Shown: piece by piece, positions 1 through 5,715 of the stretch
Numbering within the stretch: the stretch's first letter is position 1
Layout of the letters: each line of letters opens with the position of its first letter
Assembly (NCBI GenBank): GCA_039026975.1
Contig: JBCCLI010000323.1
Span: forward strand, 1 to 7,702
Direction of reading: 5' to 3'
DNA: 7,702 nt
From: JBCBKZ01 sp039026975
Lineage (GTDB): Bacteria > Bacteroidota > Bacteroidia > J057
Translations under genes and position numbers: made by a program
Notes under the pieces: generated by a model
What the model was told of the DNA's origin: nothing
What the model saw: only the letters and a program-made list of their open reading frames with translations
The model's database searches: none

Positions 1-84
1 GCCCCTACAGCTAATGAGAAATCTGAGATCTGGGTACAGCAGTTCAGGGAGGAGATTCAGAAGGACAAGGATAAGGTCTGGTAA
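1..84 (+). CDS. C-terminal fragment of an unidentified protein, cut by the window edge
   Basis: Reading frame 1 is open from the first base and ends at TAA (82-84). It encodes 27 residues of hydrophilic, protein-like sequence with an amphipathic tail (EIWVQQFREEIQKDKDKVW). The stop lies only 4 bases before the stop of the oppositely oriented SRPBCC gene, a normal convergent arrangement that fits a real gene end. I do not recognise the family from so short a tail, and there is no hairpin terminator between the two stops. It could be a chance open frame, since only 28 codons are visible. Confidence 0.5.
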   Translation, partial: APTANEKSEIWVQQFREEIQKDKDKVW

Positions 85-88
85 TAGG

Positions 89-526
89 TTAAGCTTCTCC
101 CTCAGCAAAGGTCTTAAACTGATCCATGTATTTCTGCGTTTCCTTGCTGAAAGCGCCCTTCATGAATACAGCCGTAACCGCCATGAAACCTTTGAATTTA
201 AAGATATTGTGAGACTTCCATTTGGTCTTGGTGCTACCGGTAGAGATAAACTCATTACGCATATGATTTGTGACGCCCTTGGTAGTGTAGGTTCCTGAGA
301 AATGAGAAGGAAGGTTTCTTTCATCTATGGTTTCTATCATTTCTGTTTTTCTCCCGTTCATATCATATAAGAGTTTAGACCTGGCACCAGGCTGACCGGG
401 TTCTCCACTTAGGTGTTCAAAGCTGATCAGGCCGGGCTGCCACTTGGATATATTATCAGGATTATCAAAGAGTTCGATCACTTTGTTTATGGGCAGTGCT
501 AAGTCTATTTCACATGTGTATTTCAT
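89..526 (-). CDS. SRPBCC (START/Bet v1-like) family protein, cytosolic
   Basis: This is a 145-residue protein with the layout of a polyketide cyclase/START-fold domain. The N-terminal strand KYTCEIDLALPINKVIELF is followed by DNPDNISKWQPGL, the usual 'P.ekVf.l..d..n...W.pgl' opening of the family. A central beta-rich region with GARSKLLYDMNGRKTEMIETI follows, and the protein ends in a long C-terminal helix (about residues 122-142). The fold forms a hydrophobic cavity that binds lipids or other small hydrophobic ligands; the ligand here is unknown. There is no signal peptide, so it probably acts in the cytoplasm. The ATG at 526 is followed directly by the first conserved strand, which supports this start. 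A TATATTTT sequence about 24 bases upstream (550-557) resembles the -7 element of Bacteroidota promoters, but I see no matching -33 TTTG. It is only distantly similar to the exported SRPBCC protein at 1354-1953. Confidence 0.85.
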   Translation of the reverse strand: MKYTCEIDLALPINKVIELFDNPDNISKWQPGLISFEHLSGEPGQPGARSKLLYDMNGRKTEMIETIDERNLPSHFSGTYTTKGVTNHMRNEFISTGSTKTKWKSHNIFKFKGFMAVTAVFMKGAFSKETQKYMDQFKTFAEGEA

Positions 527-573
527 AGAATCATAGTTAAGTGTGTAAAAAAATATATAGTTTTCTTTTTGGC

Positions 574-1224
574 TTAATTATCTTTTTGAGGCAAGGGCTC
601 GTTAGGATCAAATATAGCGTTCAACCTTAGTGCGTATTCTTCCACTGTCGAGGGAAATCCTACTTCTCTTCTTCTTTCGTTTACCCCCTCTACCTCTTCT
701 ATGGGCCAAATGAAACTTTCTTTTCCTTCTCCGCCAACAGATGGTCTTGAACTTGCCTGAGAGCCATAGATTTGTTTTTTGCCTTGGTACATACGTATGC
801 GGTCTTCCATCATAGCAGCATATATAGGGTTTGCTTCTTGCTGCTCTGCTTGTGTCTTTAGCAGCGGGTAATATCTTTCCATAATGGCTAAGCCTGCGTG
901 TTGAATCACTAAAAAAAGACTAGAAGCAGCTTTATCCCCTATGGAAGAGGAGGGTAACCATCCATAGGTATCTAGAATCTGGATGACTTCCTGTTGATTG
1001 AGAGAATCCTGCTTCCGAAGTTCCTTAAGAAAGGCAGGCCTCTCCTCTGACGAAACTTGATTGGTGAAAAGTTTCATTCTGTTGGCCTGATCCAGGTCAT
1101 AAAGCTCAATAAGTCTATTGGATAGGGATTCGTAGGGAACTTCCTGAGCCATGAATGGGGAACTTATGAATAAGAGAATTACTAGTATCAACCATGGGGA
1201 ACAGAGGGGAAAATCTTTGTACAT
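574..1224 (-). CDS. Exported DUF6624 domain protein
   Basis: The protein has 216 residues from the ATG at 1224. A hydrophobic signal segment (about residues 8-24) ends in SPFMAQE, with probable cleavage between Ala26 and Gln27, so the mature protein is periplasmic or outer-membrane associated. The body carries the pattern of the DUF6624 family: an N-terminal Leu-Tyr-Asp-Leu-Asp-Gln segment, then ILDTYGWLP, SLFLVIQHAG (near residues 102-111), the GKKQIYGSQ motif (near 148-156) and a C-terminal WPIEEVEGVNERRREVGF block. The biochemical role of the family is unknown to me. The frame can be extended four codons to a TTG at 1236. I prefer the ATG because it gives a compact signal-peptide n-region and needs no rare start. 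The gene lies downstream of a strong minus-strand terminator (1281-1308), so it should have its own promoter in 1225-1280, although no clear consensus is visible there. Confidence 0.8.
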   Translation of the reverse strand: MYKDFPLCSPWLILVILLFISSPFMAQEVPYESLSNRLIELYDLDQANRMKLFTNQVSSEERPAFLKELRKQDSLNQQEVIQILDTYGWLPSSSIGDKAASSLFLVIQHAGLAIMERYYPLLKTQAEQQEANPIYAAMMEDRIRMYQGKKQIYGSQASSRPSVGGEGKESFIWPIEEVEGVNERRREVGFPSTVEEYALRLNAIFDPNEPLPQKDN

Positions 1225-1280
1225 GGAGAGGGTCAATGTGGTTCTTTAACATAGAGACACATAATGATACGTAAAATTGC

Positions 1281-1308
1281 AAAAAAGGGCTGGCCAAATG
1301 ACCAACCC
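1281..1308 (-). terminator. Intrinsic terminator of the exported SRPBCC gene
   Basis: Read on the minus strand, GGGTTGGTC and GGCCAGCCC form a 9-bp stem (two G-T wobble pairs) around an ATTT loop, followed at once by six T residues. It starts about 46 bases after the stop codon of the 1354-1953 gene. On the plus strand no T-run follows, so it acts in one direction. It separates the cdd-tetR-SRPBCC series from the DUF6624 gene. Confidence 0.85.
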
Positions 1309-1353
1309 TCAACTTTAGGGAACTATAATTAGACATATAACAACCTTACTTCT

Positions 1354-1953
1354 TTAGCGGCTATACTGCTTTTTGATCTCTTTGAAATTTCCGGTCTTGG
1401 CATTGACCACTTCTCCTGTCATTACATGATGCTCTACAGCTAGTAGGTAATTCTCAATCAGCTTTGTGAATCGTCCTTTAGCCATCCCTCCCATAAGGGC
1501 GGGTTTAGTTCTGAATTGCATGGTGAAAGACATCACAGATTTATTGGCATCTACCTCCTTTACCCCATAGAAAGCCCGGGTATTGTCAACATCTATAGGG
1601 AAACCACCTGCTTTCAGGACTCTGTTAGTGAACTGCATTTTTTCGGGATTCCAGCCCACAATTTTCTCATGAAGAACTTTGGTCCCCTTCTTATTGAAGT
1701 CGCATCTCCTCTGTGCTCCTAATTCGCCCTTCAGGGAACCATTTTCATAGTCTGCATACCAGATTCTTGGATGAGAATTAGCAATAGCCCCATAATCTTC
1801 TGCTATGAACTGCCATACCTTTTCTGCGGGTGCAGGAATTACCCGCTCTACGGTAAAGGTTTTATACTTCTTATCCATTTTCTGGGCGAAAAGAGAAATA
1901 CTCATCCCCAGCATGAAGATGAAAAAACTGAAAGCTCTCGTTGATAGGTTCAT
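1354..1953 (-). CDS. SRPBCC family protein with signal peptide (periplasmic)
   Basis: This is a 199-residue protein. Residues 1-23 form a Sec signal peptide: basic Arg6, a hydrophobic core FSFFIFMLGMSISL, then FAQ with probable cleavage after Ala23. The mature part is a polyketide cyclase/START-like domain. It opens with FTVERVIPAPAEKVWQFIAEDYG (about residues 33-55), the typical 'V.a.a.kVW.fia.dyg' entry. A Gly-Glu-Leu-Gly-Ala strand (about 76-80), a KIVGWNPEKMQF turn-strand and a C-terminal helix, FTKLIENYLLAVEHHV, follow. It should bind a hydrophobic ligand in the periplasm; the ligand cannot be read from the sequence. It lies 62 bases downstream of tetR on the same strand. An 18-bp site sharing its core with the site in front of tetR lies 25 bases upstream of its ATG, suggesting repression by that TetR protein. 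A hairpin terminator follows the gene. Confidence 0.87.
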   Translation of the reverse strand: MNLSTRAFSFFIFMLGMSISLFAQKMDKKYKTFTVERVIPAPAEKVWQFIAEDYGAIANSHPRIWYADYENGSLKGELGAQRRCDFNKKGTKVLHEKIVGWNPEKMQFTNRVLKAGGFPIDVDNTRAFYGVKEVDANKSVMSFTMQFRTKPALMGGMAKGRFTKLIENYLLAVEHHVMTGEVVNAKTGNFKEIKKQYSR

Positions 1954-1978
1954 GATAGTAAGTGATGATTAAATAAAT

Positions 1979-1996
1979 TAGACCAGTTTGTTTTAT
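1979..1996 (-). promoter_or_regulatory. Candidate TetR operator upstream of the exported SRPBCC gene
   Basis: On the minus strand this reads ATAAAACAAACTGGTCTA, 25 bases before the ATG. The core TGGTCTAAT (1977-1985) is repeated exactly upstream of tetR. As I recall it, the LmrA/YxaF box of Bacillus subtilis is AWTATATAGANYGGTCTA; this site matches 14 of 18 positions. The position close to the start codon would let a bound repressor block initiation. Binding by the neighbouring TetR protein is inference. Confidence 0.5.
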
Positions 1997-2015
1997 TTGA
2001 ACGATAAAAAAAAGA

Positions 2016-2597
2016 TTAGGTTTCTATAAAGTTAAAAGTCATCTCAAACCAGTTGTCCAGGTACAGTCTGTTTTTCGTCATTTTCATTCTTGAGAAGGCG
2101 CCATAGGTCCCTACATGCATGTATTCCGCTAATTTTTTAGGAGAATAATCTGTTCGAATTTCGCCCTTCTCCTGTCCTTCTTTTACACATATGGCTATTT
2201 CATCCAGCCAGATGTTAAAGTTTTGATCAGCTCCACCAGCTAACACAGGATTTAATCCTCCTACTTCCATAGAAATGGTATTGATGAGACATCCAGCTAT
2301 GAAGCCTTCTTGCTCATTAGCATCAATCAAGTAGCTGTAAAATGATTTTAATCGTTGGATGGGAGAAAGCGCCTCGTTTCTGAGAAATGATTTAATCATC
2401 TCCAGAGAAGAGCTGCCATAGCTGTCCAAAGCCTTTCTGGCAAAGTCTTCCTTAGAGTCAAAGAAATTATAGAATGAGCCTTTGGGTATGTTGGAGGCTT
2501 TCAGGATTTCATTAATACCTACATTATGGTAGCCCTTAGTGCGGATGAGCTCCATGCCTGTGTTAATGATATCTTCTGCCTGGTGTTTGTATCCCAT
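2016..2597 (-). CDS. TetR/AcrR family transcriptional repressor, NemR/YxaF/AcuR-like
   Basis: This 193-residue protein has the usual TetR length. The N-terminal DNA-binding domain (about residues 5-50) includes the helix-turn-helix GINEILKASNIPKGSFYNFF (27-46) followed by DSKEDF, the hallmark of the family. The ligand domain carries GFIAGCLINTISMEVGG (98-114), characteristic of the NemR/YxaF/AcuR group. Cys103 in AGCL aligns with the redox-sensing Cys106 of E. coli NemR. GAFSRMKMTK (166-175) aligns without gaps to the NemR segment containing Lys175, placing Lys172 at that position. A second cysteine is at 137. The gene lies between cdd and the exported SRPBCC gene on the same strand. An 18-bp site containing GGTCTA ends 7 bases before its ATG, implying autorepression. 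The natural signal could be a reactive electrophile, an oxidant or a hydrophobic compound; this is inferred from relatives. Confidence 0.92.
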   Translation of the reverse strand: MGYKHQAEDIINTGMELIRTKGYHNVGINEILKASNIPKGSFYNFFDSKEDFARKALDSYGSSSLEMIKSFLRNEALSPIQRLKSFYSYLIDANEQEGFIAGCLINTISMEVGGLNPVLAGGADQNFNIWLDEIAICVKEGQEKGEIRTDYSPKKLAEYMHVGTYGAFSRMKMTKNRLYLDNWFEMTFNFIET

Positions 2598-2603
2598 AAA
2601 GAT

Positions 2604-2621
2604 TAGACCAATGTACTTATT
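2604..2621 (-). promoter_or_regulatory. Candidate TetR autoregulatory operator
   Basis: On the minus strand this reads AATAAGTACATTGGTCTA, and the ATG of tetR begins 7 bases later. It matches 15 of 18 positions of the LmrA/YxaF box as I recall it. Its core TGGTCTAAT (2602-2610) is identical to the core in front of the exported SRPBCC gene. A short inverted repeat TGTA-N7-TACA (2612-2626) overlaps it and could be part of the recognition sequence. No experimental evidence is available from the sequence alone. Confidence 0.5.
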
Positions 2622-2648
2622 TTACAGAAGAATGGGAAACAAGGTTGT

Positions 2649-3122
2649 TTATAGCCCTCCGAATGCTAGCGGTAGAAGTATTTTACTACTCCCCAGGTGT
2701 ATAAGTGTACCCTCTTTTCCTCCTAAATAAAGTTTGATAGGATGATTTTGTTTGTTCTCCGTTTCAAGTAGTACCTGTCTGCAGGCTCCACAAGGACTAA
2801 CGGGATGAAGAAAGGGCTGGGTAGAGAACTTTGACAGGACACACATACTGTTGATGGTTACGCCAGGATATGATGAACTAGCTGTAGCCAGGGCAACACG
2901 TTCTGCACAAAGGCACATAGGGTAGGCCGCATTCTCCTGGTTAGCTCCTTTCAGGATTTCTCCATTCTCAAGTAAGATGGCAGCTCCTACCTGAAAATTA
3001 GAATATGGAGACCATGATAAACTCAGCGCATTCACAGTTTCCTGATAGAGTAGGGCAGCTTGCTGTGAAAGTTCTTCTAGTGAGAATTGTTGGTAGGAGA
3101 AGTTAAAGGTATGTGTTTCCAT
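2649..3122 (-). CDS. cdd: Cytidine deaminase
   Basis: Hydrolytically deaminates cytidine and deoxycytidine to uridine and deoxyuridine, releasing ammonia, in cytosolic pyrimidine salvage. The protein has 157 residues from the ATG at 3122, close to the usual length of Bacteroidota homologues. Visible motifs are SPYSNFQVGAAI (38-49), the substrate-binding GANQENAAY (59-67; Asn61 and Glu63), the catalytic CAERVA (Cys72 zinc ligand, Glu74 proton shuttle) and PCGACRQ (Cys111 and Cys114 zinc ligands). The three-cysteine zinc site marks the small homotetrameric class. The frame extends 12 codons further to an ATG at 3158, but that stretch (MKIGHFRVNKPL) overlaps the T-tract of the upstream terminator and lacks family similarity, so I reject it. 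Only about 30 bases separate the pckA terminator T-tract from this start. The gene is followed after 51 bases by tetR, with no hairpin between them, so cotranscription is likely. Confidence 0.95.
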   Translation of the reverse strand: METHTFNFSYQQFSLEELSQQAALLYQETVNALSLSWSPYSNFQVGAAILLENGEILKGANQENAAYPMCLCAERVALATASSSYPGVTINSMCVLSKFSTQPFLHPVSPCGACRQVLLETENKQNHPIKLYLGGKEGTLIHLGSSKILLPLAFGGL

Positions 3123-3154
3123 AAGGGGCTTATTAACTCGAAAATGACCTATCT

Positions 3155-3197
3155 TCAAAAAACAGAAAACCCCTGATCTACAATTAATCAGGGGTTT
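3155..3197 (-). terminator. Intrinsic terminator of pckA
   Basis: A perfect 11-bp inverted repeat, AAACCCCTGAT (3167-3177) and ATCAGGGGTTT (3187-3197), flanks a 9-base loop. On the minus strand it is followed by TTTCTGTTTTTTG. It lies about 27 bases after the pckA stop codon. The stem could also stop plus-strand transcription, but the T-run is weaker on that side. Confidence 0.9.
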
Positions 3198-3223
3198 AGA
3201 AACGTTTATTTTTAGGGAAAGTT

Positions 3224-4804
3224 TCAGCTGAGTGCAGGAATTTTAGGGCCTGCCTCTACAATATTCGCAGCTGTTTTATCCGCATACTTCTCAAAATTCT
3301 TCACAAACCTATTGGCCAGATCCATGGCTGCCTTGTCATAGTCTTCCTCATTTCTCCAGGTATCTCTGGGGTTAAGAATGGCGTTAGGTACGTCCGGACA
3401 TTTTGTAGGCATCTCCAAACCAAAGATAGGTAAGGTACGATGAGGAACTTTGTTAAGTTCACCTTTAAGCGCTGCTTTTACCATAGCTCTGGTAAAGGAA
3501 AGCTCTATTCTGGAACCGTCCCCATAGGCACCTCCTGTCCAACCTGTATTTACTAACCATACGTTAATCTTTCCATCTTCACTATCAGATCCTTGAGCCA
3601 GTTTTTTACCCAGCATTTCAGCGTACTTGGAAGGGTGTAATGGTAAGAAAGGCGCACCAAAACAAGCTGAGAAAGTATCCTGAGGTTCCGTGATACCTTC
3701 CTCAGTACCGGCTATCTTGGCTGTATATCCACTCATGAAGTGGTACATAGCCTGCTCCGGTGTCAGCTTGGAAATAGGAGGAAGAACTCCAAATGCATCA
3801 CAAGTTAGGAAGAAAATGTGTTCTGGTACATCTCCTCTGGACTTGTACATGATATTATCTATATGGTAAATGGGGTAGCTAACACGCGTATTTTGAGTGA
3901 TAGAGACATCTTCATAATCTACAGTGACCCCGTCTTTTTCGAAGCCTACATTCTCTAATAGAGCTCCAAACCTGATAGCCTGAAAAATTTGAGGTTCCTT
4001 GGTATCTGAGAGGTCAATGGTTTTGGCGTAACACCCTCCTTCAAAGTTGAAGACGTTTTCCTTAGACCAACCATGCTCATCATCTCCAATGAGGCGTCTT
4101 TCAGGGTCATTAGATAAAGTGGTTTTACCTGTACCTGACAAGCCAAAAAATAGGGCAGTATCACCTTCACCACCCACATTGGCAGAACAGTGCATGGAGA
4201 GAACCTCTTTCTCCGTAGGGAGAAGGAAGTTCAAAACGGAGAATATTCCTTTCTTAATTTCTCCAGTATAAGCTGTTCCTCCTATGATGACAGTTTTTTC
4301 TGTAAAGTTGATGATGGAATAGTTTTCCTGGCGGGTACCATGAATAGCCGGATCTGCTAATACGCCAGGGAAAGCATACACTGTCCAATCTGGAGCATAT
4401 GTTTCCATCATTTTAGCTGTAGGCCTCAGAAACATATTATAGACAAACAGACTTTGCCAAGGGTATTCTGTGAATACTCGGACTTTCAGCTGGTATTTCT
4501 TGCTGGCACCCGCATAAGCATCCATCATATACACCTCATTCAGAGAATTTTTGTAAGCTTTGGTTTTTTCGAGAAGCATCTGAAAGCTTTTCTGACTAAT
4601 AGGGAGGTTAATATCTCCCCAGTCAACGGAATTCTCAGTCAGTTTATCCTTTACAATGAAGCGGTCTTTGGGCGAGCGGCCGGTAAACTTTCCGGTTTTA
4701 ACCACAAGGGCCCCGGAACTACTTAAGTTTCCAAGGCCCTTGATTAAACTTCTTTCAATTAAAGCGGCAGGTTTTAAGTTTTTATACAGTTTTTGGCTTA
4801 TCAT
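3224..4804 (-). CDS. pckA: Phosphoenolpyruvate carboxykinase (ATP)
   Basis: Converts oxaloacetate plus ATP to phosphoenolpyruvate, CO2 and ADP, the entry step of gluconeogenesis from TCA-cycle intermediates; cytosolic. The 526 residues are close to the roughly 540 of the E. coli enzyme. Recognisable sites, with E. coli equivalents in brackets, are TGRSPKDRF (41-49, Arg43 [Arg65]), GEIKKGIFS (181-189, Lys184/Lys185 [Lys212/213]), MHCSANVGG (204-212, His205 [His232]), P-loop GLSGTGKTTLS (221-231), the metal-binding LIGDDEHGW (238-246), RFGALLENV (278-286) and NTRVSYPIYH (305-314, Arg307 [Arg333]). The P-loop without GTP-type motifs identifies the ATP-dependent class. All catalytic residues appear intact. 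The ATG at 4804 is preceded by a consensus Bacteroidota promoter about 30 bases away, and a strong terminator follows the gene, so it is a single-gene unit. Confidence 0.97.
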   Translation of the reverse strand: MISQKLYKNLKPAALIERSLIKGLGNLSSSGALVVKTGKFTGRSPKDRFIVKDKLTENSVDWGDINLPISQKSFQMLLEKTKAYKNSLNEVYMMDAYAGASKKYQLKVRVFTEYPWQSLFVYNMFLRPTAKMMETYAPDWTVYAFPGVLADPAIHGTRQENYSIINFTEKTVIIGGTAYTGEIKKGIFSVLNFLLPTEKEVLSMHCSANVGGEGDTALFFGLSGTGKTTLSNDPERRLIGDDEHGWSKENVFNFEGGCYAKTIDLSDTKEPQIFQAIRFGALLENVGFEKDGVTVDYEDVSITQNTRVSYPIYHIDNIMYKSRGDVPEHIFFLTCDAFGVLPPISKLTPEQAMYHFMSGYTAKIAGTEEGITEPQDTFSACFGAPFLPLHPSKYAEMLGKKLAQGSDSEDGKINVWLVNTGWTGGAYGDGSRIELSFTRAMVKAALKGELNKVPHRTLPIFGLEMPTKCPDVPNAILNPRDTWRNEEDYDKAAMDLANRFVKNFEKYADKTAANIVEAGPKIPALS

Positions 4805-4833
4805 GCGAATAGTTTAATTCATAGAATGAAAAT

Positions 4834-4865
4834 CAAAGTTACTCTTCCTCTAAGGGAATCCCAAC
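4834..4865 (-). promoter_or_regulatory. Bacteroidota-type promoter of pckA
   Basis: On the minus strand a perfect -7 element TAACTTTG (consensus TAnnTTTG, 4834-4841) is preceded after 20 bases by GTTG (4862-4865), a partial match to the -33 TTTG. The spacing fits the known consensus for the primary sigma factor of this phylum. The -7 element ends 29 bases before the pckA ATG, giving a leader of roughly 20-25 bases. A small inverted repeat, TTCAT-AGA-ATGAA (4818-4830), lies at the expected transcription start. Confidence 0.65.
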
Positions 4866-5016
4866 TTAATTTCTGCTGATTTGTGAGAGCAGGCATAATA
4901 AACGAAAGTTGAAGAAAGTAAATGACAAAAGTCTTTTTGGGGAAGCAACCAAATCTAAGCCAAATCCTACTGTTTAGGTAGAAATAAGATAAATTCATTT
5001 TTCATAATTCTTAAGA

Positions 5017-5703
5017 ATGAATATGAAGTTTCAGCTTTATCTAAGCTTGCTACTACCCTTTTGGATTCTACTAGGTGGGTGTTGGCCCTTTTCTACTGGT
5101 AAGACAGTACTAAAAGCTAGCAGACATTATATGGTAGAAGATCATCCCTTAGTGTCCCCTGATCGGGTTGACTCCCTACTTATTTTCTCTTTTATACACG
5201 TTGACAGAGAAATGGAAGAATATGCGAATTTATATTTGCAAGAGAAGTTAGGTCTGAAGGTGCTAATCAATTTCATATCAGGTGCTTCAAAAGAGGGGAA
5301 TGATATCTATACTAGTATTTACCATCAAGTAATGGCAGAAAGGGGGATATTATATCCTGAAAAGGTAGGTTCCCTGTTTCAGAGCTTTAAGCATAGGTAT
5401 GTTTTGGTAAGTTATCTGGATGAAATTACTAATGAGAATGTCCCCCTGCGGATCCCGAATGCAGTTAGCATAAGACTTGAGCTTTGGGACTTAGCTACTC
5501 TGTCAAAAGTATGGGAAATCTCTGCAAGGGAGGCGGCAGCTATACAGGTGATTCCCAGGGAAGAGGTTTATCCTAATCAACCTAAGACTCTGTCACTTGC
5601 TAGTAGTGGAATTACCATAGGTCGAATACATAATCAGTTGTTTAAGATAGCTTTGCGAAAGTCTATAAAGACCTACCTCCTAAAAGAAGGTTTCTTTAAG
5701 TAG
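5017..5703 (+). CDS. Predicted lipoprotein of unknown function
   Basis: This is a 228-residue protein with a lipoprotein signal: Lys4, a hydrophobic core (6-19) and the lipobox LGGC with Cys22 as the probable lipidated residue. The next residues (WPFSTGK) are not charged, so outer-membrane or inner-membrane retention cannot be read. The rest is soluble. An alpha/beta stretch around 50-75 (VDSLLIFSFIHVDREMEEYANLYLQEK) is followed near 126-167 by HRYVLVSYLDEI and then AVSIRLELWDLATLSKVWEISAR. This last pattern, 'variable-strand, W-D-l-x-t-x-x-x-v-W-e', loosely resembles small envelope-assembly lipoproteins such as the GNA1162/CsgG-like folds. I do not recognise the family and assign no function. 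It diverges from pckA and converges on sulP with a 12-base gap. An alternative start at Met3 (5023) is possible. The start codon overlaps a perfect 12-bp palindrome. Confidence 0.8.
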   Translation: MNMKFQLYLSLLLPFWILLGGCWPFSTGKTVLKASRHYMVEDHPLVSPDRVDSLLIFSFIHVDREMEEYANLYLQEKLGLKVLINFISGASKEGNDIYTSIYHQVMAERGILYPEKVGSLFQSFKHRYVLVSYLDEITNENVPLRIPNAVSIRLELWDLATLSKVWEISAREAAAIQVIPREEVYPNQPKTLSLASSGITIGRIHNQLFKIALRKSIKTYLLKEGFFK

Positions 5704-5715
5704 TAGAGAATAAAC

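Noticed and set aside
14..298. Plus-strand open frame of 94 codons at the left end
   Set aside because: It overlaps the well-supported SRPBCC gene on the other strand and has an Arg/Ser-rich sequence typical of an antisense shadow.
376..381. Third TAGACC hexamer, possible extra TetR site
   Set aside because: It is inside the SRPBCC coding sequence far from a start codon, and its flanking bases do not match the other two sites.
1225..1280. Promoter for the DUF6624 gene
   Set aside because: TTTG occurs at the end of the terminator T-run, but no TAnnTTTG-like element lies at the right distance, so no site is called.
1115..1336. Minus-strand open frame of 73 codons overlapping the DUF6624 start
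   Set aside because: It runs through the terminator hairpin at 1281-1308 and out of frame into a real gene; no family features.
3123..3158. Upstream start for cdd giving 12 more residues
   Set aside because: The extension overlaps the terminator T-tract of pckA and lacks similarity to the family N-terminus; the internal ATG at 3122 fits better.
4826..4879. 17-codon plus-strand open frame upstream of pckA
   Set aside because: It lies across the consensus pckA promoter on the other strand and has no supporting signal.
4922..4981. 19-codon plus-strand open frame before the lipoprotein gene, possible leader peptide
   Set aside because: No run of regulatory codons, no attenuator hairpin after it, and such short frames are expected by chance.
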